Assembly (NCBI GenBank): GCA_018334855.1
Contig: JAGXLE010000001.1
Coordinates: 1-21,878 of the forward strand
Reading direction: 5' to 3'
DNA from: Desulfobacterales bacterium
GTDB taxonomy: Bacteria; Desulfobacterota; Desulfobacteria; Desulfobacterales; Desulfosalsimonadaceae
DNA: 21,878 nt
Shown piece by piece: positions 14,080-21,670 of the stretch (position 1 is the stretch's first letter; every line of letters starts with the position of its first letter). Both the position numbers and the translations under genes were made by a program. The notes below the pieces were generated by a model that worked only from the letters and a program-made list of their open reading frames with translations, was not told the origin of the DNA and did no database searches.

Positions 14080-15765
14080 CTATTTGAGCAGCATTTGCGC
14101 ACTATTTCCGGGCAGCGGCTCGTCGTAGAACCATCCCTGCCCGTATTCACAGTTCATCTGCTGCAGGGTTTTTACTTCATCCTCGGTTTCAATGCCTTCG
14201 GCCACGACCTTCATGCCGAGTCTGTGTGCCAGTTCTATGGTGCTGCCCACAATAGCCTGGTTTCTCGGCGTGTCGTGTATGCGGTGAATAAGCGACTGGT
14301 CGATTTTCAGGGTGTCAAAGGGAAACCTGTTCAGGTAATTGAGCGAGCAATATCCTTTCCCGAAGTCATCTATGGAAGTGCCTACATCAAGGCGTCCCAG
14401 TTCGGCTAAAATTTCAGACAGTCTTTCAGTGTTTTCGATCAGTGCGGTTTCGGTTAGTTCAAGATTGATGTATCTGCTCCGGGCTCCTGTTTTTTCCAGC
14501 GCATCCTGGAGCACAAAGAGGAAATCGGAAGTTCCGAATTGATGGGCTGATATATTTATGCTTATTGTAAAGTTGTTGTCTTCTCCCAGCGAGTTTTCCC
14601 ATTGCGCGGCCTGGCGGCATACCTCGTAAATCGCCCATTTGCCCAGAGGTATGATAAATCCCGTATCTTCTGCAATGGAGATAAACTTTTCCGGCAATAT
14701 TATGCCCTTTTTGGGATGCATCCACCTGAGCAGGGCTTCATATCCTTTGACATCTCCGCTTTTCAGAGAAACAATGGGCTGGTAATACATCGTGAATTCG
14801 CTGTTGTTGAGCGCGTTGCGCAGATCAGGCTCAAGTTCCAGTCTGCGCATGGCTTCCTGGTGCAGTGTGTCATCAAATATTTTGAATCCGCCCCGCGGGC
14901 CGACCCGGCTTGCGGCCAGGCCGGCATCACGAAACATTGTTTCCGGGTTGGTATAATAAGGAGGGTGGTTGTAGACTACACCTACGTTTACTCTTCCTGT
15001 AATTTCATGTTTTTCCAGGTAAAGAGGTCCGCTCAGCGACTCATAAATCTTTATGGCCGCTGCATCCCCCCTGGCTGCCGAGGGCAGGTCAAAAAGCAGG
15101 ACCGCAAATGTATTCTCCCCGCTTCTTGCCAAAAGGGCGTCATTAGGAAGAATGTTTTTTAGCTGCTCTCCCCTTTTTATAAGGTACTGATTGGCGGCAT
15201 TGCGGCCCAGTGTTTCGAATAACTGGTTGTATTTGCCTATCCTTACTGCGAGAACGGCAAAAAGCGAGGGATGCCGCTTGTTGCGATGTATCTGTTCGGT
15301 CAGGCGCTGCAGGAAGAACCGCTGGTTGGGCAGTCCTGTTGCTGAATCGTACATATTGAGATATTCTTTTTCAATATCTCTTAGCCTCTTTTTTTCCAGG
15401 CTGGCAAACATCCTGGCGCGCAGTAATACGGGGTTAAACGGTTTTGTCAGGTAATCTTCAGCCCCCGTTTCAATGCATTTTACAGCGCTTTCCGTGTCGT
15501 CTACGGCAGTAACCATGATTACCGGAATGTCTCTTAGATCCGCGTCGGCCTTCATGGTTTCGAGAACTTCATGACCATCAACTTCCGGCATCATGACGTC
15601 GAGCAGTACCAGATCTATGCGGTACTTTTTGAGCAGCTCAAGTGCCTGCTTTCCGTTTTCCGCCTCATGGATTTCCGAGATGCCCTGTTTGGACAGCATC
15701 CTGACCAGGGCAAAACGGGTAGACCTGACGTCCTCAACCACCAGGATCGAAACATCATTGTCCAT
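14080..15765 (-). CDS. Response regulator with receiver, degenerate GGDEF and EAL domains (c-di-GMP phosphodiesterase)
   Basis: Cytoplasmic signalling protein of 561 residues. The receiver (5-120) has E11-D12, D56 in LVLLDVMMPEVDG and K108. The GGDEF domain (about 135-300) has SGENT at 215-219 where GGDEF should be, so it should not make c-di-GMP; it may bind GTP as a regulator. The EAL domain (about 310-555) keeps E343-A-L, N404, E436, E439, D466-D467 in SIDDFGKGYCSL, K487, E523 and Q543. It should therefore hydrolyse c-di-GMP to pGpG. The gene starts 14 bp after the enoyl-CoA hydratase stop, with only a weak ribosome site, so translation may depend on the upstream gene. No kinase gene is adjacent. 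A link with acyl-CoA oxidation is suggested only by the operon. Confidence 0.92.
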   Translation of the reverse strand: MDNDVSILVVEDVRSTRFALVRMLSKQGISEIHEAENGKQALELLKKYRIDLVLLDVMMPEVDGHEVLETMKADADLRDIPVIMVTAVDDTESAVKCIETGAEDYLTKPFNPVLLRARMFASLEKKRLRDIEKEYLNMYDSATGLPNQRFFLQRLTEQIHRNKRHPSLFAVLAVRIGKYNQLFETLGRNAANQYLIKRGEQLKNILPNDALLARSGENTFAVLLFDLPSAARGDAAAIKIYESLSGPLYLEKHEITGRVNVGVVYNHPPYYTNPETMFRDAGLAASRVGPRGGFKIFDDTLHQEAMRRLELEPDLRNALNNSEFTMYYQPIVSLKSGDVKGYEALLRWMHPKKGIILPEKFISIAEDTGFIIPLGKWAIYEVCRQAAQWENSLGEDNNFTISINISAHQFGTSDFLFVLQDALEKTGARSRYINLELTETALIENTERLSEILAELGRLDVGTSIDDFGKGYCSLNYLNRFPFDTLKIDQSLIHRIHDTPRNQAIVGSTIELAHRLGMKVVAEGIETEDEVKTLQQMNCEYGQGWFYDEPLPGNSAQMLLK

Positions 15766-15779
15766 AGGAAGTTTTTCTC

Positions 15780-16550
15780 TTATTCCCCCTTGAATACGGG
15801 TGAGCGTTTTTCCAGAAACGCTGTAAATCCTTCCGCGGCATCCTTGGATTCTCCGGCGATCCTGCTTCCTTCACGCTCGGTTTTAAGCCCCGCATCAAGG
15901 CCTTCATAAAGGCCCGCGCTCATGGCGCGCAGTACGCAGCCAACTGCAACGGGCGGACGTTCAGCCAGTTTATGTGCAAAGGAGGTGACTTCATCCATCA
16001 GTTTTTCCGGAGGCACGATCTGGTGCACCAATCCGGCATCCAGTGCTTCGGCCGCGCTTAAGCGTTTGGAAAAAAGTATCATTTCAAGTGCCCTGGCCCT
16101 GCCTACTTCCCTCATCAGGCGCTGGGTGCCGCCCCAGCCCGGGATAATGCCCAGATTAAGCTCGGTCTGGCCGATCTGTGCTTTGGGGGAATCCGCCATA
16201 ATTCTGAAATGGCAGCAGAGAGTCAGTTCCAGGCCGCCGCCGAAGGCATGACCGTTTATGCCGGCAATCAAGGGTTTTTCAAACCTGTCTATCCGGCGCC
16301 AAAGTTCTTCTCCTTTGGGTCCGGTTTTGGCCTGATTGGCTGAATCCTTTACATCAAAGCCTGCTGAAAAGCATTTTTCTCCGGCTCCGGTAAGGATTAC
16401 CACCCGCACGTTCTTATCGTTTTCCACCTTGTCCAGAGCTTTTTCGAAATCTTCCAGTGCCGCCAGACTCCATGCGTTTGCCGGAGGGCGGTTAAAGGTG
16501 ATGGTGGCAATATTGTCCTTGATTTCCAGAATGTTTAACTCCTCTGCCAT
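15780..16550 (-). CDS. Enoyl-CoA hydratase/isomerase (crotonase family)
   Basis: Adds water to a trans-2-enoyl-CoA, the second step of beta-oxidation. The length (256) is normal. The oxyanion-hole segments are KCFSAGFDVKD (59-69) and NGHAFGGGLEL (99-109). Both glutamates used for catalysis in the rat mitochondrial enzyme are present, as E108 in GGGLEL and E130 in QTELNLGIIPGWGGTQRL. This supports true hydratase activity rather than a remote crotonase. AAGGAGG with good spacing precedes the ATG at 16550. It lies 107 bp after the long acyl-CoA dehydrogenase and 14 bp before the EAL response regulator on the same strand. Confidence 0.93.
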   Translation of the reverse strand: MAEELNILEIKDNIATITFNRPPANAWSLAALEDFEKALDKVENDKNVRVVILTGAGEKCFSAGFDVKDSANQAKTGPKGEELWRRIDRFEKPLIAGINGHAFGGGLELTLCCHFRIMADSPKAQIGQTELNLGIIPGWGGTQRLMREVGRARALEMILFSKRLSAAEALDAGLVHQIVPPEKLMDEVTSFAHKLAERPPVAVGCVLRAMSAGLYEGLDAGLKTEREGSRIAGESKDAAEGFTAFLEKRSPVFKGE

Positions 16551-16570
16551 TGCTGCCTCCTTGTGATATA

Positions 16571-16595
16571 TTGATTCAACTTGATAAGGCTTGAT
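16571..16595. repeat. Three TTGAT repeats in 10-bp phase
   Basis: TTGAT occurs at 16571, 16581 and 16591, exactly 10 bp apart, with a related TTGTGAT at 16561. A direct repeat CGGTTTCA follows at 16606-16613 and 16624-16631 (18-bp period). All lie in the leader between acyl-CoA dehydrogenase and enoyl-CoA hydratase. Helical phasing can mean protein binding or DNA bending, but the copies are short. Confidence 0.35.
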
Positions 16596-16657
16596 TTTTT
16601 CAGACCGGTTTCAAATATTTATACGGTTTCACAATGTTAGGATTTTGACCTTTAATT

Positions 16658-18475
16658 TTACAGGCCCCCGAAGCCCCCGTCATCTATTTCAATTGCCGCG
16701 CCGCAGCCGTCGCTTATTGAATCGAGCCTGCCGATGCTGACCGGAAGCACGGTACGGGCATAGAATTCCGCGGTCTTGATCTGGCCGTTGTAAAATGCTT
16801 CGTCTTTTTTCTTTATCTTGCCGGCCAGTTTCTCTGATGCGACCTGGGCCCGCCACAGAAGCATCCAGCCGATAATCACGTCTCCGAGCACATCTAAAAA
16901 CGGCCATGAATGAGCAAAGGCTGTTTTTATTTCTTCGGACATGGCTTTTTTGCCAAGCTCCATAGATACTTCCCCCAGCCGGTTAACAGCATTATCCACT
17001 TTTTTTGCCATTGGTGCAAGAGTTTCGTTATCTTTTGCAGCAGAAACCGTTTTCTGCATTTCTTTTAGCAGATCGCCGAACACCTTGCCTTTTTTCATGC
17101 CTATTTTTCTTCCGAGCATGTCCATAGCCTGGATGCCGCTGGTGCCTTCGTAGATAGAGGCGATCTTGCAGTCCCTTGCGTACTGTTCCACCGGGTAATC
17201 CTTGCAGTATCCTGCTCCGCCGTATACCTGTATGGCCTGTATACAGACCTCGTGACCGTGTACCGCCAGATAGTCCTTGATAACCGGGGTCAAAAGATCG
17301 TATATATCACCGTAAAATTCCCGCTCCTCTTCGGATTCGGCAACATTGGCCATACTCCTGCAGGTGGCTGCATAGTAGAACAGGCTGCGCATTCCGTCTA
17401 CGTATGACTTCATCCATAGCAGCATGCGCCGGACGTCCGGGTGCTTGATAATAGGCACTGCGGGGGCTTCATGATTGAAAAAGTCGCTCATATCACGTCC
17501 CTGAACGCGCTCTCTGGCGTAATTGACCGCCAGCATATAGGCCGAGGTTGCATAGGCAAGGCCCTGCAGCCCGGTTGCCATCCTGGCACCGTTCATCATG
17601 TTAAACATGATTTTCATGCCCTTGCGCTCCTCGCCGAGAAGGTAGCCTGTGCATTTGCCCTTGGACCCCAGAGCCATGCTGCAGGTGGCGTTGGCATGGA
17701 TGCCGTGTTTTTCTTCTGTACCGGTGCAGACAATATCGTTTTTCTGCCCGGGGGTCCCGTCGTCGTTTAACAGGTACTTGGGCACGATAAAAAGCGATAT
17801 CCCCTTGGTTCCGTGCGGGTCGCCCTCGATTCTTGCCAGTACCGGGTGGATGATGTTTTCGCAGAGATCGTGCTCGCCCACGGTTATAAATATTTTGTTG
17901 CCTGTAAGGCTGTATGTTCCGTCTTCGTTTCTGACAGCGGTGGAGGTAAGTGCTCCCACATCAGAGCCGGCCTGGGGCTCGGTAAGCAGCATGGTGCCGC
18001 CCCACTGGCCCCTTACCAGCTTTTCCACGTATGCCTGCCTTTGCTCGTCCGTGCCGTATTTATGGATCATTTCCGCGGTGCCGATGCCCATGGTGGCATA
18101 TACGAACAAGGACCAGTTGGCGCCCATGAAGTATTCGCTCGCAGCGGTAGCAACAAGGCTGGGGGCCCCCTGTCCGCCCATTTCAGCAGGTGCTCCGAGA
18201 CAGCCCCACTCGCCTTCGAGCAGCAGTTTGTGTACGCGGTGAAATGATTCGGGAACCTTTACTGCGCCGTTTTCAAATTTTACCCCCTGCTCGTCGCCTT
18301 CCTGCATGGTGGGAAGCAGTTCTTTTATGGCGAGTTTGCGCGCCTCGGTAATGATCATGTCGCAGGCTTTCCGGTTAAAATCCTTGTACAGGTCGTATCC
18401 CAGAAGTTTTTCGCCGTTCATCTGCTCCCAGATAACAAAATCAATGTCTCTTCTGTCTGCAATTTGCTGTGCCAT
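16658..18475 (-). CDS. Long acyl-CoA dehydrogenase with C-terminal extension (605 aa)
   Basis: FAD-dependent acyl-CoA dehydrogenase of the roughly 600-residue class (FadE5/DmdC-like architecture). The core (about 60-460) has GGTMLLTEPQAGSDVGALTS (159-178), KIFITVGEHD (194-203) and QVYGGAGYCKDYPVEQYARD. The catalytic base is E443 in SIYEGTSGIQAMDMLGRKI. A further domain of about 130 residues follows (470-600), as in class members that handle longer or unusual acyl-CoAs. The last residues are glycine-rich (DDGGFGGL). It is the first gene of a probable operon with enoyl-CoA hydratase and the EAL regulator. It is divergent from a MerR-type regulator gene, with a perfect palindrome between them. 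The substrate is not determined by the motifs. Confidence 0.92.
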   Translation of the reverse strand: MAQQIADRRDIDFVIWEQMNGEKLLGYDLYKDFNRKACDMIITEARKLAIKELLPTMQEGDEQGVKFENGAVKVPESFHRVHKLLLEGEWGCLGAPAEMGGQGAPSLVATAASEYFMGANWSLFVYATMGIGTAEMIHKYGTDEQRQAYVEKLVRGQWGGTMLLTEPQAGSDVGALTSTAVRNEDGTYSLTGNKIFITVGEHDLCENIIHPVLARIEGDPHGTKGISLFIVPKYLLNDDGTPGQKNDIVCTGTEEKHGIHANATCSMALGSKGKCTGYLLGEERKGMKIMFNMMNGARMATGLQGLAYATSAYMLAVNYARERVQGRDMSDFFNHEAPAVPIIKHPDVRRMLLWMKSYVDGMRSLFYYAATCRSMANVAESEEEREFYGDIYDLLTPVIKDYLAVHGHEVCIQAIQVYGGAGYCKDYPVEQYARDCKIASIYEGTSGIQAMDMLGRKIGMKKGKVFGDLLKEMQKTVSAAKDNETLAPMAKKVDNAVNRLGEVSMELGKKAMSEEIKTAFAHSWPFLDVLGDVIIGWMLLWRAQVASEKLAGKIKKKDEAFYNGQIKTAEFYARTVLPVSIGRLDSISDGCGAAIEIDDGGFGGL

Positions 18476-18556
18476 TCGTGCTTTGGTTCCTTTCCTGTTT
18501 AAAAATTCATGCCTGAGCTTAAAACAATTGTTGTAAAATCCTCGAAGTTTTTTTAA

Positions 18557-18582
18557 AAATCGTGTAGGGTACTACACGATTT
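18557..18582. promoter_or_regulatory. Perfect 11+4+11 inverted repeat, candidate MerR operator
   Basis: AAATCGTGTAG (18557-18567) and CTACACGATTT (18572-18582) are exact complements around GGTA. The size and symmetry suit a dimeric regulator. It lies 81 bp upstream of the acyl-CoA dehydrogenase ATG and 124 bp upstream of the MerR ATG, so it could control either or both. A second small palindrome, AACAATTGTT, is at 18523-18532. No -35/-10 pair with the 19-bp spacer typical of MerR-activated promoters could be placed with confidence. No T-run follows, which argues against a terminator. Confidence 0.7.
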
Positions 18583-18706
18583 GCACAGGATACCCGGATG
18601 CGGAGGTTTGTCAATAAAAAAAGATAACTGGCCGGATTCGGAAGAAAATATCACAGGCGGGCCAGGGGCCAAACAGCGCCGGATGACCTGCCGGGAGACT
18701 CGGGAA

Positions 18707-19453
18707 ATGAAAATCGGAGAACTGGTCAAAAAGACAGGGGTTTCCAAGGAGACCATTCATTACTATATCCGTGAAGGAGTGCTGCCAAGACCCCGGAAAA
18801 CCGGAACAAACAAGGCGGATTACGGGCAGCATTACGTGGATCAGATAAGGCTTATAAAGGCTTTGCGGCAGAATTACTTTCTGCCGATATCTGTGATCAA
18901 GAAACTGATGGAAAAGCAAAAGGAGAAAACCCCTGCGGATCAGCTTTCGTTCCGGTTTTTGACCGAATTTATCCGTCCCCTGGACCAGCTGCTTTCAGGC
19001 GAGGTGGCAGGGAGACAGGCCTTTATGGAGGCCACGGGAATTAGTACGAAATGGCTTGAAAAAATGGAGCAGTGGAACATTATCACTGGTGAGCAGCGCA
19101 ACGGGCAGCGGTATTATTCCCGCGATGACGTGATAATCGGAAAGCTTCTTGTGGATATGGAGCGCACAGGCCTCGGTCCGCGCGACGGGTTTAATCCGGA
19201 AGAACTGCGGTATCTCACGGATATGATCCGGGAACTGGTGGCAAAGAACGTCAACAGAAAGTTCGGACAATCTAATAGCCCGGATAATGACCGGATGTCT
19301 TCTGAAGAGATAAGCAGGCAGGGCAGCGGGTCAACCGAGATTATGAGCCTGTTTTTTTATCACATTTACAGAAAGATCGTAAAAGAGGAATACCGGAGGT
19401 ATTTCAGAAATATGGAAAAAGGAAAGCAGGATCACGGGGAATGGAACCGGTAA
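18707..19453 (+). CDS. MerR-family transcriptional regulator with two HTH-like segments
   Basis: DNA-binding regulator of 248 residues. The N-terminal MerR helix-turn-helix and wing cover residues 1-70 (MKIGELVKKTGVSKETIHYY, IREGVLPRPRKT, then RLIKALRQNYFLPISVIKKL). A second segment at about 105-160 (MEATGISTKWLEKMEQWNII, then GQRYYSRDDVIIGKLL) looks like another MerR-type winged HTH, which most MerR proteins do not have. The C-terminus (160-248) is charged and helical, without the cysteines of metal sensors. The start at 18707 follows GGGAGA and begins at the domain; in-frame ATG 18683 and TTG 18581 are less likely. Its end overlaps the ABC ATPase gene by 13 bp, so it is probably translated with the transporter. 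The ligand is unknown. Confidence 0.88.
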   Translation: MKIGELVKKTGVSKETIHYYIREGVLPRPRKTGTNKADYGQHYVDQIRLIKALRQNYFLPISVIKKLMEKQKEKTPADQLSFRFLTEFIRPLDQLLSGEVAGRQAFMEATGISTKWLEKMEQWNIITGEQRNGQRYYSRDDVIIGKLLVDMERTGLGPRDGFNPEELRYLTDMIRELVAKNVNRKFGQSNSPDNDRMSSEEISRQGSGSTEIMSLFFYHIYRKIVKEEYRRYFRNMEKGKQDHGEWNR

Positions 19454-20370
19454 TAGAAGTTCGCAGCGTATACAAATCCTTTAAAGGCGTGCACGCGGTA
19501 AACGGAGTGGATCTGGAAATAAGCGGCGGCGGGTTTACTGCTTTGCTCGGCCCCAACGGGGCCGGTAAAACCACGCTTGTGGAAATGATCGAGGGAATTC
19601 AGAAGCCGGACCGCGGCGAGATCCTTATAAACGGTATGCAGTGGAAAGGAAACGAGGAGAGCCTCAGGCACATCATAGGGCTGTCGCTGCAGGAGACGCG
19701 CTTTATTGATAAGTTAAGCGTCCGGGAGATTCTTCGGCTTTTTGCCTCGTTTTTCGACTTGGGCAAAAAGAGGGTTTCGGAGATACTCGAGCTTGTGGGT
19801 CTTGAAAGCAAGAGCCGGTCCTGGGTCGGAAACCTCTCGGGGGGCCAGCGCCAGAGGCTGGCCCTGGGTATAGCGCTTTTAAATTCGCCAAAAGTACTGC
19901 TCTTGGATGAGCCGACTACCGGCCTGGACCCCAACGCCCGCAGAGAAATATGGTCGATTCTGCTGGATCTGAAAAAGCGCGCCGAAACTTCACTGGTCCT
20001 TACCACCCATTACATGGAAGAGGCTGAAAAACTCTGCGATCATATAATGATCATGGACCGTGGAGAGGTGCTGAGAGAGGGCGGTCTGGATCAGCTCCTT
20101 GCCGAAGATGAGCGGGAAAAAATTATAGAATTTACCCTGGATGCGCCGGGACTGCCCAAAGATGCCATTGCCGGGGATGCGCCTTTTCCCATAGAGTGGG
20201 ACAGTTCCAACGGCAAGGGCAGGGTGGCGCTTGACAATATTGAAACCCAGATGCCGGTTTTTTTTGATTTCCTGCGGCACAAAAATCTGCACATGAAAAA
20301 CATGGAATGCAGGAAAAAGACACTGGATGATCTTTTCACAGAGATGACAGGCAGGCGCCTTCATGAGTAG
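19441..20370 (+). CDS. ABC transporter ATP-binding protein (DrrA/CcmA-like)
   Basis: ATPase of an ABC-2 type exporter, 309 residues. Walker A is GPNGAGKTT (37-45), the signature LSGGQRQRL (132-140), Walker B VLLLDEPTTGLD (152-163), and the H-loop H190 in LTTHYMEEAEKLCDHIMIMD. The last 90 residues form the accessory region common in DrrA-like proteins (GEVLREGGLDQLL, then LDDLFTEMTGRRLHE). The gene overlaps the MerR gene upstream by 13 bp and the permease downstream by 8 bp, so the three form one tightly coupled operon. The usual roles of this class are export of drugs, lipids or polysaccharide; the sequence does not decide the cargo. Confidence 0.95.
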   Translation: MEPVIEVRSVYKSFKGVHAVNGVDLEISGGGFTALLGPNGAGKTTLVEMIEGIQKPDRGEILINGMQWKGNEESLRHIIGLSLQETRFIDKLSVREILRLFASFFDLGKKRVSEILELVGLESKSRSWVGNLSGGQRQRLALGIALLNSPKVLLLDEPTTGLDPNARREIWSILLDLKKRAETSLVLTTHYMEEAEKLCDHIMIMDRGEVLREGGLDQLLAEDEREKIIEFTLDAPGLPKDAIAGDAPFPIEWDSSNGKGRVALDNIETQMPVFFDFLRHKNLHMKNMECRKKTLDDLFTEMTGRRLHE

Positions 20371-21502
20371 AAAGCCGGTCAAATATTATCAATTATATCA
20401 CCTGACAGCGGCCCATTTCAAGGAGGTAATCCGCGAGCCGGCCGTGATTTTCTGGGGCATTATCTTTCCCATGCTTATCTCGTTGGGTCTTGGCATGGCC
20501 TTTACCCAGAAAAGCGTGGTTGTACACAACGTGGGTGTGATCGCAGATCAGGGCTCAGCAGTGGAAAATAATTCAAATATCGGGGGGGTTCTGGAAAAAT
20601 ATGCAAAAGAGCTTCCCGCACAGAAAGGCCGGGGGGGAGACTACAGGCTCACCATCGAAAATCCGCGGCTCGGCGACACCGCTTTTGTCTTTACCGAAAC
20701 GGACTGGGAAACAGCAATAGTTCTGCTAAAGCGCGGCAGGCTCAACCTGATCATAGAAGATGCAGGCGGGCAGATCCGGTATCATTTTGATCCCGGAAAC
20801 CCGGATGCGGAACTTGCCTACCTGAAGCTTTCCAAGGCGCTTGAAGACGGGGCGGTTCAAAAGCCACGGGTTGCGCAAAATATCGATCCCCTGACCGTGA
20901 ACGGTACCAGGTATATAGATTTTCTGGTTCCCGGCCTGATCGCCATGGGCGTGATGATGTCGTGCATGTGGGGCATCAGCTACGGCATGATCGACAAGAG
21001 GTCAAAGAAACTGCTGCGGCGGATGGTGGCAACACCCATGAGAAAGTCGCATTTCTTGATGGCGCTGATGGCGGTGCGCATCGGCATGAACATCATAGAA
21101 GCCCTGCTTTTGTTTATATTTGCCTGCCTGGTGTTCGGCATCACTGTTCAGGGAAGTCTTCCGGCCCTGGCGGTGATTTTTGTGGCCGGCAACATAGCTT
21201 TCGGAGGTATTGCGATTTTTGTCTCGTCACGCACGGCAAATACAGAAGTGGGAAACGGACTGGTAAACGCGGTGGTCCTTCCGATGACGGTTATGTCGGG
21301 GATTTTTTTCAGCTATCACAATTTTCCGCAATGGAGTATGCCCTTTATCCAGAAGCTTCCCCTGACCCTGTTTACAGACGGCATCAGAAGCATTTTTACA
21401 GAAGGGGCAGGCTTTGCCGAAACCGGGCTGCCCTCGGCGATTCTGCTTGCGATCGGCGTGCTTTTCTTCTCTGTCGGACTTCGCATATACCGCTGGCACT
21501 AG
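20363..21502 (+). CDS. ABC-2 type transporter permease
   Basis: Membrane partner of the preceding ATPase, 379 residues. One hydrophobic helix near 26-48 follows the cytoplasmic REPAVIFWGIIFPMLISLGL. A soluble, probably extracytoplasmic domain covers about 50-185. A group of five to six helices then runs from about 188 to 376 (YIDFLVPGLIAMGVMMSCMW, VRIGMNIIEALLLFIFACLV, LPMTVMSGIFFSYHNFPQW). This is the layout of the ABC2_membrane_3 (NatB/YhiH-like) family. The start ATG lies in the 3' end of the ATPase gene. MerR control is likely, since the regulator is the first gene of the operon. Confidence 0.92.
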   Translation: MSRKPVKYYQLYHLTAAHFKEVIREPAVIFWGIIFPMLISLGLGMAFTQKSVVVHNVGVIADQGSAVENNSNIGGVLEKYAKELPAQKGRGGDYRLTIENPRLGDTAFVFTETDWETAIVLLKRGRLNLIIEDAGGQIRYHFDPGNPDAELAYLKLSKALEDGAVQKPRVAQNIDPLTVNGTRYIDFLVPGLIAMGVMMSCMWGISYGMIDKRSKKLLRRMVATPMRKSHFLMALMAVRIGMNIIEALLLFIFACLVFGITVQGSLPALAVIFVAGNIAFGGIAIFVSSRTANTEVGNGLVNAVVLPMTVMSGIFFSYHNFPQWSMPFIQKLPLTLFTDGIRSIFTEGAGFAETGLPSAILLAIGVLFFSVGLRIYRWH

Positions 21503-21550
21503 GATCTGTTGCGCCAAAACCGCTTTTTTCATTTATTATATTTTTAACTG

Positions 21551-21579
21551 TTGAATATCCGGTTTAAAAATACTATGAT
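21551..21579 (+). promoter_or_regulatory. Probable sigma-70 promoter of the DEAD-box helicase gene
   Basis: TTGAAT (21551-21556) and TATGAT (21574-21579) are separated by 17 bp. Transcription would start near 21586, giving a leader of about 85-100 nt. The region after the permease stop (21503-21550) has only a very weak GCG/CGC stem before T6 (21525-21530), so read-through from the ABC operon cannot be excluded. Confidence 0.6.
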
Positions 21580-21670
21580 ATTATTATAAATTTTAACAAA
21601 CTATAAGGAGTGTCCATCCGGAAATCGGCCAAATCAGCCTTTTCCGGAAAGAGACCGGAAAAGAGAATCA

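Noticed and set aside
14080..15765. Diguanylate cyclase activity for the receiver-GGDEF-EAL protein
   Set aside because: The signature position reads SGENT instead of GGDEF or GGEEF, so catalysis is not expected.
18557..18582. The 11+4+11 palindrome as a terminator
   Set aside because: It lies between divergent genes, is only moderately GC-rich, and has no T-run on the 3' side in the plus direction. In the minus direction the few T after it (18559-18555) follow a region where no gene ends.
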